Below are positions 18,305-26,811 of a stretch of DNA of 64,000 nucleotides, piece by piece. The notes under the pieces were generated by a model, which saw only the letters and a list, made by a program, of their open reading frames with translations, was not told where the DNA came from and did no database searches. Numbering within the stretch: the first letter of the stretch is position 1; each line of letters starts with the position of its first letter. The stretch comes from JACVRW01 sp963826165 (GTDB taxonomy: Bacteria; Actinomycetota; Thermoleophilia; Solirubrobacterales; Thermoleophilaceae), in NCBI GenBank assembly GCA_963826165.1, contig CAWGWC010000003.1, forward strand, positions 1 through 64,000. The letters run 5' to 3'. Both the position numbers and the translations under genes were made by a program.

Positions 18305-20410
18305 ATGCGCTGGGACAACCTGAGCGTCGAGGCCGAAGAGGGCCGAGCCCTGCCGGGCTACCGCGAGCCGGCCACCATCCGCACCTTCGACGCACCCGAG
18401 GCACTCGACACTCGCTTCTACGAGGTCCGTTCGAAATCGGCGCTCAACCGGGTGCCGAAGGCGTCGCGGATGCCGTTCCGGTGGACGATCAATCCGTACA
18501 GGGGTTGCGCCCATGCGTGTGCCTACTGTCTGGGAGCAGACACGCCTGTCCTACAGGCCGATGGCCGGGCCAAGCCGATCGCCGAGCTCCGAGTCGGCGA
18601 GCGGATTTACGGCACTGAACAACGCGGCTCCTACCGGCGGTTCGTCCACACCGTGGTGCTTGCCCACTGGAGCACGGTCAAGCCGGCATACCGTGTCACG
18701 CTCGAGGATGGCACGGAGTTGGTGGCAAGCGGGGACCACCGGTTTCTCACCGAGCGGGGCTGGAAGTTCGTGACTGGTACGGAACAGGGGGCGTTGCGAC
18801 GGCCGCATCTGACCCCGTGCAACAAGGTGATGGGCTTTGGCGGGCTAGCCGCGGCTCCTGCGGACACAGCCGACTATCGACGCGGATATCTATGCGGACT
18901 TATCCGCGGCGACGGGCATCTCGGGAGCTATTCGTATTCCCGCCCCGGTCGCTCACGGGATGAGCATCACCGGTTCCGTCTCGCCCTGACCGACATCGAG
19001 CCGCTCCAGCGGGCGCGCGACTATCTGGCCGGCCTCAACCTGAGAACCGACCAGTTCGCCTTCCACCGGGCGACCCCCACCCAGCGCGCGCTTACCGCCA
19101 TACGCACGTCGTCGCGGCCGTCCGTGGAGGCCATCAGGGAGCTTGTTCGTTGGCCCGTCCGCCCGGATGAGGACTGGTGCAAGGGTTTCCTGGCGGGCAT
19201 CTTCGATGCCGAGGGCAGTGCCGGGCCCGTAGTCCGGATCGCCAACACCGACGATCGAATCATCGCCTGGACTGAGTATTGCCTGCGCCGGCTGCGTTTC
19301 GCCCACGTGGTCGAGGACAGGGGCCTCCCAAACGGACTGCGGACTGTGCGGATCCGGGGAGGCCTGCCTGCACGCCTGCGTTTTGTGCATGCCGTCGATC
19401 CCGCCACCACTCGGAAACGGACGATTGATGGGACGGCTCTTAAGTGCGGCGGCCGGTTCAACGTCGCTGAGATCGAGCCGGTAGGCGTCATGAAGCTCTA
19501 CGACATCACCACCGGCACCGGCGACTTCATCGCCAACGGGGTGGTCAGCCACAACTGCTTCGCCCGGCCCACCCACACCTACCTCGACTTCAACGCCGGC
19601 CGGGACTTCGAGAAGGAGATCGTCGTCAAGGTGAACGTTCCCGAGGTGGCTCGGGCCGAGCTGATGAAGCCGAGGTGGAAGCGCGAGCACGTCGCTCTGG
19701 GCACGAACACCGACCCGTACCAGTGGGTCGAGGGGCGCTACAAGCTGATGCCGGGGATCTGGGAGGCGATGCGCGATTCACGCACGCCGTCGTCGGTGCT
19801 CACCAAGTCGCCGCTGCTGCTGCGCGATGTCGACCTGATGAAGCAGATCCAAGAGGTGGCCGGGTTTGCGGCCAACCTCTCGATTCCCACGCTCGACGAG
19901 AAGGCCTGGCGCTCGAGCGAGCCGCACACCCCGCACCCGCGCAAGCGCATCGAGGCGGTGGCCGAGCTCAACCGGCAGGGCATCCCGTGCGGGGTGCTGA
20001 TCGCGCCACTGATGCCGGGCATCAACGACTCGCCCGAGCAGGTCGAGGAGATCCTCGATCTGTGCGCGGAAGCGGGGGCGGTGAACATCGGAGGGATCTG
20101 CCTGCACCTCCGCGGGGAGGTCCGCGATGTGTTCATGGACTGGCTGCGCTCGTACCGGCCCGACCTGGTGCCGCGCTACGAGCGCCTCTACGCCCGCGGG
20201 GCGTACGCGCCCAAGGCGGAGCGGGATCGCCTCTCGGCCCTGACCCGGCCGAAGCGCCCGTTGGCCTCGGGCCCCGGCAGGACGGTTTCTCGTTTCCGCG
20301 GCGCGGCCGCGGACTCCACGCGGCCCGATCCGGGCGAGGAGCTCGACCCCGTCACCGTTCCCCAGCCGCGGAGCAAGGAGGTGGAACCGGAGCAGGGCAG
20401 CCTGTTCTGA
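18305..20410 (+). CDS. Rv2578c-family radical SAM protein interrupted by an intein
   Basis: The precursor is 701 residues. The extein parts match the Rv2578c radical SAM family: SKSALNRVP, YRGCAHACAY, then after the intein CFARPTHTYLDFN, VALGTNTDPYQ, and LHLRGEVRDVFMDWL. The cluster motif CxxxCxxC is formed by Cys68, Cys72 and, after splicing, Cys418. The unspliced protein has the intein's own Cys75 at that third position. The mature enzyme would be about 358 residues; its reaction is unknown. ATG 18305 is chosen over GTG 18287 because the family starts MRW. Confidence 0.92.
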   Translation: MRWDNLSVEAEEGRALPGYREPATIRTFDAPEALDTRFYEVRSKSALNRVPKASRMPFRWTINPYRGCAHACAYCLGADTPVLQADGRAKPIAELRVGERIYGTEQRGSYRRFVHTVVLAHWSTVKPAYRVTLEDGTELVASGDHRFLTERGWKFVTGTEQGALRRPHLTPCNKVMGFGGLAAAPADTADYRRGYLCGLIRGDGHLGSYSYSRPGRSRDEHHRFRLALTDIEPLQRARDYLAGLNLRTDQFAFHRATPTQRALTAIRTSSRPSVEAIRELVRWPVRPDEDWCKGFLAGIFDAEGSAGPVVRIANTDDRIIAWTEYCLRRLRFAHVVEDRGLPNGLRTVRIRGGLPARLRFVHAVDPATTRKRTIDGTALKCGGRFNVAEIEPVGVMKLYDITTGTGDFIANGVVSHNCFARPTHTYLDFNAGRDFEKEIVVKVNVPEVARAELMKPRWKREHVALGTNTDPYQWVEGRYKLMPGIWEAMRDSRTPSSVLTKSPLLLRDVDLMKQIQEVAGFAANLSIPTLDEKAWRSSEPHTPHPRKRIEAVAELNRQGIPCGVLIAPLMPGINDSPEQVEEILDLCAEAGAVNIGGICLHLRGEVRDVFMDWLRSYRPDLVPRYERLYARGAYAPKAERDRLSALTRPKRPLASGPGRTVSRFRGAAADSTRPDPGEELDPVTVPQPRSKEVEPEQGSLF
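18527..19555 (+). other. Intein with LAGLIDADG-type homing endonuclease domain
   Basis: The insert is 343 residues (precursor 75-417). It starts with Cys-Leu-Gly-Ala-Asp-Thr-Pro-Val, the usual first splicing block. LVASGDHRFLT gives the block-B Ser/His. It ends VVSHN followed by Cys418, the typical terminal Asn and +1 Cys nucleophile. Two dodecapeptide motifs, YLCGLIRGDG and FLAGIFDAEG, keep acidic residues, so the homing endonuclease may be active. All splicing residues are present. The insertion point is the conserved FeS-cluster motif. Confidence 0.93.
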
Positions 20411-20417
20411 GAAGCCA

Positions 20418-21596
20418 TTACACCGCCTCGAACTCGCCCGTCTCCACCTCGCGCTCGATCTCGTCCTCGATCTGGTCCTCGCTGAGCGCCGGCATCTCCC
20501 CGGTCTCCACGGCGCGGCGGATCTCCCGTTCGCGGAAACGGCGGAACTTGAGGATCTCGAGCACCAGCACGAGGTAGACGCTGGCGGCGAGGGCAAGCGC
20601 ACCGAAGGCCAGGATCACCAGCGTCCAGCCCGCGTGCAGGGTGCCGTCGTCGTCGGAGTACGGGATGAAGCGCATGGCCAGCGCCAGGGCGGCCAGCGAC
20701 AGGGTCCAGCCGTAGAGGTAGAGCACGGTCCGGCGCTGCGAGAAGCCGATGTTGGCGAAGCGGTGGTGGAAGTGCCAGCTGTCCGCGGCGTAGACCGGGC
20801 GGCGGTACTTGATGCGCTTGGCCACCACGAAGGTGGCGTCGAGAGCGGGCACGGCCAGGATCAGCAGCGGGAAGAACAGGGCTACCACGGCGGCCGTCTT
20901 CAGTACTCCCTGGATGGCCACGCAGGCCAACAGCAGGCCGAGCAGGTTGGAGCCGGCGTCCCCCATGAAGATCGAGGCAGGGTGGAAGTTGTGCCACAGG
21001 AAGCCCACCGCGGCGCCCGCGGTGAGCGCCGCCAGGATGCCGGCCGAGTCGCGCTCGAGCGACAGGGCGATGATCGCGAAGGTGGCGGCAGCGATGGTGC
21101 ACACACCCGCGGCCAGGCCGTCGGCGCCGTCGGTGAAGTTGACCACGTTCATCACGGCCACGATCCCCACGAGGGTGAGCGGGTAGCCCCAGTCGCCGAG
21201 CTCGAAGGGCTCGATGAAGGGCAGGGTGATCTCGTCGACGCGGACCTCGCAGAACACCGGGATCGCCGCGGCGGCGAATTGGCCGGCCAACTTGATCGCG
21301 GGATGCAGCCCGCCGGGCTTCCAGTCGTCGATGGCTCCGATGAGGGCGATGGCGATGGCCCCCACCACGATGCCGCGCGTCTCCCGCCCGCCGGGCATGA
21401 ACAACAGTGCAGCCACCACGACCGCGACCAGGATCGCCAGGCCACCGAGGCCCGGAACCGGGCGCTCGTGCAGATCGCGGTCCCGAGGCTGGTGGATCAC
21501 CCCCAGCCGGCGCGCCAGACGCGCGACCGGCGGCGTGGCTGCGAACGCGATCAGCGCGGCGACGAGAAACGCCCACAGGGCATCGAGCTCGTCCAT
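20418..21596 (-). CDS. wecA: WecA/TagO-type undecaprenyl-phosphate sugar-1-phosphate transferase
   Basis: The 392-residue polytopic membrane enzyme belongs to the MraY/WecA family. Motifs seen: RDLHERPVPGLGG, IGAIDDWKPGG, NFTDGADGLAAG (catalytic Asp pair region), IFMGDAGSNLLG and the C-terminal HFHHRF. It should transfer a HexNAc-1-phosphate from a UDP-sugar to a polyprenyl phosphate, starting cell-wall or surface polysaccharide synthesis. A charged C-terminal tail of about 45 residues is cytoplasmic. M. tuberculosis has its homologue at the same place, before atpI. Confidence 0.88.
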   Translation of the reverse strand: MDELDALWAFLVAALIAFAATPPVARLARRLGVIHQPRDRDLHERPVPGLGGLAILVAVVVAALLFMPGGRETRGIVVGAIAIALIGAIDDWKPGGLHPAIKLAGQFAAAAIPVFCEVRVDEITLPFIEPFELGDWGYPLTLVGIVAVMNVVNFTDGADGLAAGVCTIAAATFAIIALSLERDSAGILAALTAGAAVGFLWHNFHPASIFMGDAGSNLLGLLLACVAIQGVLKTAAVVALFFPLLILAVPALDATFVVAKRIKYRRPVYAADSWHFHHRFANIGFSQRRTVLYLYGWTLSLAALALAMRFIPYSDDDGTLHAGWTLVILAFGALALAASVYLVLVLEILKFRRFREREIRRAVETGEMPALSEDQIEDEIEREVETGEFEAV

Positions 21597-21684
21597 CTCA
21601 CAGCCAGCCTAATGACGCCTCGGAGGGAACCGAGGTGCCGAACGGTGAACGAGCCGCGCGTCCCGGGTAGCCGTACCCCTGACG

Positions 21685-21978
21685 ATGCCCGACCCCGACG
21701 CCATCCCGGACCTCGAGCGCGCGATCCTCGAACTGCTGGCCCAGCGCGACGCCGGGGCCACGATCTGTCCCTCCGAGGCGGCCCGGGCGGTGGCGCCGGA
21801 CGACTGGCGGCCGCTCATGCAACCCGCCCGCGACGCGGCCTCGAACCTTGCGGACAGGGGGCGACTGGAGGTGGTGCAGGGCGGGCGGCGCGTGGATCCC
21901 GCCGCCGCGCGAGGGCCGATCCGGCTGAGGCTCGTCGACCGAGCCGGTACGGGCGGTCAGGCCCCCGGCAGCACGTAG
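21685..21978 (+). CDS. DUF3253-family small protein
   Basis: The 97-residue protein matches the DUF3253 pattern: an N-terminal helix (LERAILELLAQRDAGATICP), SEAARAVAPDDWRPLM, then GRLEVVQGGRRVDPAAARGP and IRLRL. The fold is predicted to be a winged-helix-like unit; its role is unknown. The stop lies 22 bases inside the 3' end of the convergent hemolysin III gene. Confidence 0.82.
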   Translation: MPDPDAIPDLERAILELLAQRDAGATICPSEAARAVAPDDWRPLMQPARDAASNLADRGRLEVVQGGRRVDPAAARGPIRLRLVDRAGTGGQAPGST

Positions 21979-22640
21979 AAGGCCACCACCGCGTACTGCA
22001 GCGCGGCGGCCACGATCACGAGCAGATGGAAGATCTCGTGGTAGCCGAAGACGGTCGGCGCCGGGTCGGGCCGCTTGATCGCATAGATCACGGCGCCCGC
22101 CGTGTAGAGAGCGCCCCCGGCGACGATGAGGCCGGTGCCGGTCAGACCAAGCTCGCGGATCAGATCCGGGAAGGCCGCCACGGCCACCCAGCCGAGCATC
22201 ACGTAGGCGAGGGCGACGACCGGCTTGGGTGCGTCGATCCAGACGAGCTTCATGACTATCCCGCTCAGCGCCCCCGCCCAGACCACCACCAGGATCACGG
22301 TGGCCAGAGGACCGTCGAGCACGAGCAGGGCGAAGGGCGTGTAGGTCCCGGCGATCAGCAGGAAGATGGCCGAGTGATCGAGTCGCCGCATCCAGCGCCG
22401 GGCGCCGATCGAGGCCCAGTCGATGCGGTGGTAGAGCGCGCTGGTGCCGAACAGCGCGGCCACGGTGAAGGCGTAGATGGCCGCCGCCAGCCGGGGTGTG
22501 CCGGCCGGCGCGAACAACACGAGCGCCGCCCCCAGCACGCACGCTACGTAGAACGCCCACTTGTGCGACACCCCGCGCAGCCGGGGCTTGGCCAGCTGCG
22601 GCGCTGAAGGCAGGGCAGGGTTAGGAGCGGCCTCGGTCAT
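21957..22640 (-). CDS. Hemolysin III / PAQR family membrane protein
   Basis: The 227-residue protein has seven predicted membrane segments. Conserved motifs are SALYHRIDW, RRLDHSAIFLLIAGTYTPFA and HEIFHLLV, which hold the Ser/His/Asp/His cluster that binds Zn in the PAQR/CREST superfamily. Bacterial members are named after a Bacillus haemolysin but most probably act in membrane lipid homeostasis. Start taken at ATG 22640, because the six upstream codons add nothing conserved. It lies between glyA and the wecA-like gene. Confidence 0.9.
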   Translation of the reverse strand: MTEAAPNPALPSAPQLAKPRLRGVSHKWAFYVACVLGAALVLFAPAGTPRLAAAIYAFTVAALFGTSALYHRIDWASIGARRWMRRLDHSAIFLLIAGTYTPFALLVLDGPLATVILVVVWAGALSGIVMKLVWIDAPKPVVALAYVMLGWVAVAAFPDLIRELGLTGTGLIVAGGALYTAGAVIYAIKRPDPAPTVFGYHEIFHLLVIVAAALQYAVVAFYVLPGA

Positions 22641-22672
22641 ACCCACTCGAGGGTACAACGCATCCCGCCGGC

Positions 22673-23959
22673 TCAGGCCGGAACGGGCTCGGCCAGCTGC
22701 GGGTAGAGCGGGAAGCGATCGGCCAGCGCGGCGGTGCGCTCGCTCAGCTCGCTGCGCTTGGCGTCCGAGAAGTCGCCGCCCAGGGCCTCGCCGATCACGC
22801 GGCCGACCTCGCGGAACTCGTCGGCGCCGAAGCCGCGCGTGGCCAAGGCGGGTGTGCCGATCCTCAGGCCCGACGAGACGGCGGGCGGGCGCGGATCGAA
22901 GGGCACGGCGTTGCGGTTGACCGTGATGCCCACCTCGTGGAGCCGGTCCTCCGCCTGCTGGCCGTCGAGCTCGGACTCGCGCAGGTCGGCCAGCACGAGG
23001 TGAACGTCGGTGCCGCCGGTGAGCACGTTCACACCGGCCGCCACCATCTCCTCGCCCACCAGCGCCGCGCCCTCAACGGTGCGCCGCTGACGCTCGCGGA
23101 ACAGTTCGGACTGGGCCACCTTGAAGGCCACGGCCTTGCCGGCGATCGAGTGCATCAGCGGCCCGCCCTGGTTTCCGGGGAACACGCGCGAGTTGATCTT
23201 CTTGGCGTGCTCCTCCTTGCTGAGGATCATGCCGCCGCGCGGGCCGCACAGGGTCTTGTGCGTGGTGGTGGTGACCACGTCGCAGTGGGGCACCGGGCTG
23301 GGGTGCTCGCCCGCCGCAACGAGGCCGGCGAAGTGGGCCATGTCAGCCATGAGGTAGGCGCCCACCGAATCGGCGATCTCGCGGAAGCGGGCGAAGTCGA
23401 GCTGACGTGGATAGGCAGACCAGCCGGCGATGATCAGCTTGGGCTTGGTCTCCTCGGCGACGCGCGCGAGCTCGTCCATGTCGAGCCGCGAGTCCTCCTC
23501 GCGCACACCGTAGGCCACGATGTCGAAGTAGAGGCCGGAGAAGTTGATCTTCATCCCGTGGGTGAGATGGCCGCCGTGGTCGAGCTTCATGCCCAGGATC
23601 CGGTCGCCCGGATCGAGCAGAGACATGTAGACCGCGGCATTGGCCTGGGCGCCGGCGTGCGGCTGGACGTTGGCGTGCTCGGCCCCGAACAGCTCCTTGG
23701 CCCGGTCGATGGCCAGCTGCTCGGCCACGTCCACGTACTCGCAGCCGCCGTAGTAACGCTTGCCGGGATAGCCCTCCGCGTACTTGTTGGTGAGCACCGA
23801 TCCCTGGCAGTCGAGAATCGCCTGGGGAACGAAGTTCTCGGAGGCGATCATCTCGAGCGTCCGCTCCTGGCGGCCCGCCTCGTCCTTGAGGACCTGCGCG
23901 ATCTCCGGATCGACGTCGGCCACCGGCTTGGTGAAGAAATCAGGGCTGAGCTCGCTCAT
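22673..23959 (-). CDS. glyA: Serine hydroxymethyltransferase
   Basis: The 428-residue PLP enzyme interconverts serine and glycine with tetrahydrofolate, feeding one-carbon metabolism. Seen: TLEMIASENFVPQAI, NKYAEGYPGKRYYGGCEYVD, NVQPHAGAQANAAVY, and the PLP-lysine motif TTTTHKTLCGPRGG (Lys235). An in-frame ATG three codons upstream (23968) is an alternative start. It is placed between sua5 and the hemolysin III gene; in B. subtilis glyA also lies in the prfA-to-atp interval. Confidence 0.97.
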   Translation of the reverse strand: MSELSPDFFTKPVADVDPEIAQVLKDEAGRQERTLEMIASENFVPQAILDCQGSVLTNKYAEGYPGKRYYGGCEYVDVAEQLAIDRAKELFGAEHANVQPHAGAQANAAVYMSLLDPGDRILGMKLDHGGHLTHGMKINFSGLYFDIVAYGVREEDSRLDMDELARVAEETKPKLIIAGWSAYPRQLDFARFREIADSVGAYLMADMAHFAGLVAAGEHPSPVPHCDVVTTTTHKTLCGPRGGMILSKEEHAKKINSRVFPGNQGGPLMHSIAGKAVAFKVAQSELFRERQRRTVEGAALVGEEMVAAGVNVLTGGTDVHLVLADLRESELDGQQAEDRLHEVGITVNRNAVPFDPRPPAVSSGLRIGTPALATRGFGADEFREVGRVIGEALGGDFSDAKRSELSERTAALADRFPLYPQLAEPVPA

Positions 23960-23997
23960 CTCGTTCACCGTACCATCGGTTTCCGCGGGCTTTTCTT

Positions 23998-24576
23998 CTA
24001 TCCGGCTGTGTCGAGCGCCTCGGCCACCAGGGCCGCCGGCACCGCCCCGTCGCGCCGGACCTCCCAGCGGCCGCGGTCCTCGTAGGCGCTGAGATCGACC
24101 ACCGTGGACGCGGTACCCGGCAGCTCGCCGCCGTCGAGGATCAGGTCCACCCCCGCGCGGATCTCCTCCTCCACGTCGCCGATCCGACGCACGTCGGCCG
24201 CGCCCGACCGGTTGGCGCTCGACTGGAGCACCGGCCGTGCCGCGGCGGCCAGGGGCGCGAGCGCCCCGGTCAGTGCGGGGACCCTCAGGCCGAGCCGCTC
24301 CGGCTCGGGACCGCAGGCGAGCGGGAAGCGGCGCGCCGGGTTGGGGAGCACCAGCGTCACCGCGCCGGGAAGCAGCCGCTTCACCGCCGCCGCCGTGGCC
24401 GAACCCAGCCCGGGGAGCGCGTCGAGCGCAGGCTCGAGGGCGAAGAACATCACCGCGGCGGGCCGGTCGGGAGCTCGCCCCTTGAGCCCGTACAGCCGCC
24501 GCACCCCCTCGCGCGAATCGGGGTCCGTGGCCAGGCCGTAGACCGTGTCGGCCGGGAACAGCGCCACCCCACCCAC
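23998..24576 (-). CDS. Sua5/YciO/YrdC-type threonylcarbamoyl-AMP synthase
   Basis: This enzyme makes the threonylcarbamoyl-AMP needed for t6A37 in ANN-decoding tRNAs. Motifs seen: VALFPADTVYGLATD, RLYGLKGRAPDRPAAVM (Lys and Arg of the active site), PGAVTLVLP, LGLRVPA and SSANRSGAAD. The GTG at 24576 gives 192 residues but removes the first helix normally present. The frame is open further upstream with family-like sequence (LTADEVAAFERCVSVGG). The only codon there that could start it is a CTG at 24618, overlapping the prmC stop. Confidence 0.88.
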   Translation of the reverse strand: MGGVALFPADTVYGLATDPDSREGVRRLYGLKGRAPDRPAAVMFFALEPALDALPGLGSATAAAVKRLLPGAVTLVLPNPARRFPLACGPEPERLGLRVPALTGALAPLAAAARPVLQSSANRSGAADVRRIGDVEEEIRAGVDLILDGGELPGTASTVVDLSAYEDRGRWEVRRDGAVPAALVAEALDTAG

Positions 24577-24614
24577 CGAGACGCAGCGCTCGAAGGCGGC
24601 GACCTCGTCGGCGG

Positions 24615-25438
24615 TCAGGGCACGCGTCCCACGGTGATGCGGTCCCAGCGCGCGAGGTCCGGGTAGGTCTCGGCGTCGACGAGCAGCTCGCGCACGGCGG
24701 GTCCCTGCTCGCCGCCGTGCTCGAGCCCCACGCGCGTGCCGGGCTCGGCCTGCTCGATCAGCTCGCGGATGGCGTCTAGGCCGTCCGGCCCCGAGACGAA
24801 GGCTTCGCGCGGCTCGTAGCGCCGGATCTCGACCTGCATGCTCTCCCAGTCGCCCTCGGGCACGTAGGGCAGGTTGGCCAGCACGAGGTCGTACTCGCCG
24901 GCCGGCAGTCCGAAGTCCGAGCTGATCTCGAGCGGCAGACCCAGCCGCGCCGCGTTCTCACGCGCCACCGCGGCCGCGGGCGCGTACGGCTCGGAGGCGG
25001 TGACCCGCAGATCCGGGCGCTCGTGCAGCAGGGCCAGCGCGATCGCCCCGGCGCCGGTGCCCACATCGTGTACCCGCGCGCCCTCGGGCAGATCGAGGGC
25101 CAGCTCCACCAGAAGCTCCGTCTCGGGCCGCGGGATGATCGCCCGCGGATCCACCCACAGATCCAGGTAGCGAAATCCGCGCCGCCCGAGGATGTAGGCC
25201 ACAGGCTCCCGCTGTACGCGCCGGCGCACGTTCTCGCCGAGAACCCGGGCCGAGCCGGGAGGCACCTCGAGCTCGGGGTCCATGAACAGCTTCGCCCGGT
25301 CCAATCCCACGGCGTCGGCCACGAGCAGCTCCGCGTCGAGCCGCGGCGTACTCGCTCCCGCGGCCTCGATGGCGGTGGAGGCGGCGTCCAGGGCGTCGCG
25401 CACCGTCATCCCGGTAGCGCGGCCTCCGCTCGTTGAAG

Positions 25439-25442
<4 letters not shown>
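24615..25442 (-). CDS. prmC: Peptide chain release factor N5-glutamine methyltransferase
   Basis: The 275-residue SAM-dependent enzyme methylates the Gln of the GGQ motif in release factors. It has the N-terminal helical domain (TPRLDAELLVADAVGLDRAK), the substrate-binding EPVAYILGRRGFRYLDLWV, PRPETELLVELAL, and SAM motif I VHDVGTGAGAIALAL. The catalytic NPPY is NLPY here (LANLPYVPEGD). The ATG overlaps the prfA stop by four bases, so enzyme and substrate are translationally coupled. Confidence 0.93.
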
Positions 25443-26491
<1,049 letters not shown>

Positions 26492-26500
26492 CGCCGACCC

Positions 26501-26527
26501 AGGTTAGCCCCGCGGCGCGGGCAACCT
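26501..26527 (-). terminator. Hairpin between the hydrogenase operon and prfA
   Basis: Arms AGGTT-A-GCCC and GGGC-AACCT pair over nine bases with one bulged A and an 8-base loop. It lies directly after the last gene of the hydrogenase operon and before prfA. No T-run follows, so termination would be weak or the hairpin may instead protect the 3' end. Confidence 0.4.
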
Positions 26528-26811
26528 CAGAGCAGGCTGCCTCCGGGCGGCACGATCCAGAGCTTCTGGGCCCGCCCCACGATCTCCTCGGAGCTCACCT
26601 CGCCCACCGACTCGACCCCCTGCTCGGCCATCAGGCGGGCCAGGGCGCCCCACTCGCGCGCGACCGAGCCGACCCGGGCCGTGGGCCCCCAGCCCGATGC
26701 GTCGCGCAGCTCCTGGGCGCGGGCCTCGACCTCCGCGCGCGTGAGATCGCCGAACGGCTTCGTCTCTCCCCCGGCGAAGACCTTCTCGGCGAGGATTGCC
26801 GTCACGTCCAT
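26527..26811 (-). CDS. Small conserved-type protein, last gene of hydrogenase operon
   Basis: The 94-residue protein has no recognised family. It is predicted mostly helical: LTRAEVEARAQELRDASGW, then VGSVAREWGALARLMAEQG, then VSSEEIVGRAQKLWIVPPG. There are no Cys and no membrane segment. The start overlaps the end of hypF by 10 bases, tying it to the operon. Its product may be unrelated to hydrogenase; the overlap is the only link seen. Confidence 0.62.
   Translation of the reverse strand: MDVTAILAEKVFAGGETKPFGDLTRAEVEARAQELRDASGWGPTARVGSVAREWGALARLMAEQGVESVGEVSSEEIVGRAQKLWIVPPGGSLL

Noticed and set aside
18527..19555. Insertion element or group I intron in the radical SAM gene
   Set aside because: The reading frame is continuous and has intein splice residues at both ends, so protein splicing is the simpler explanation.
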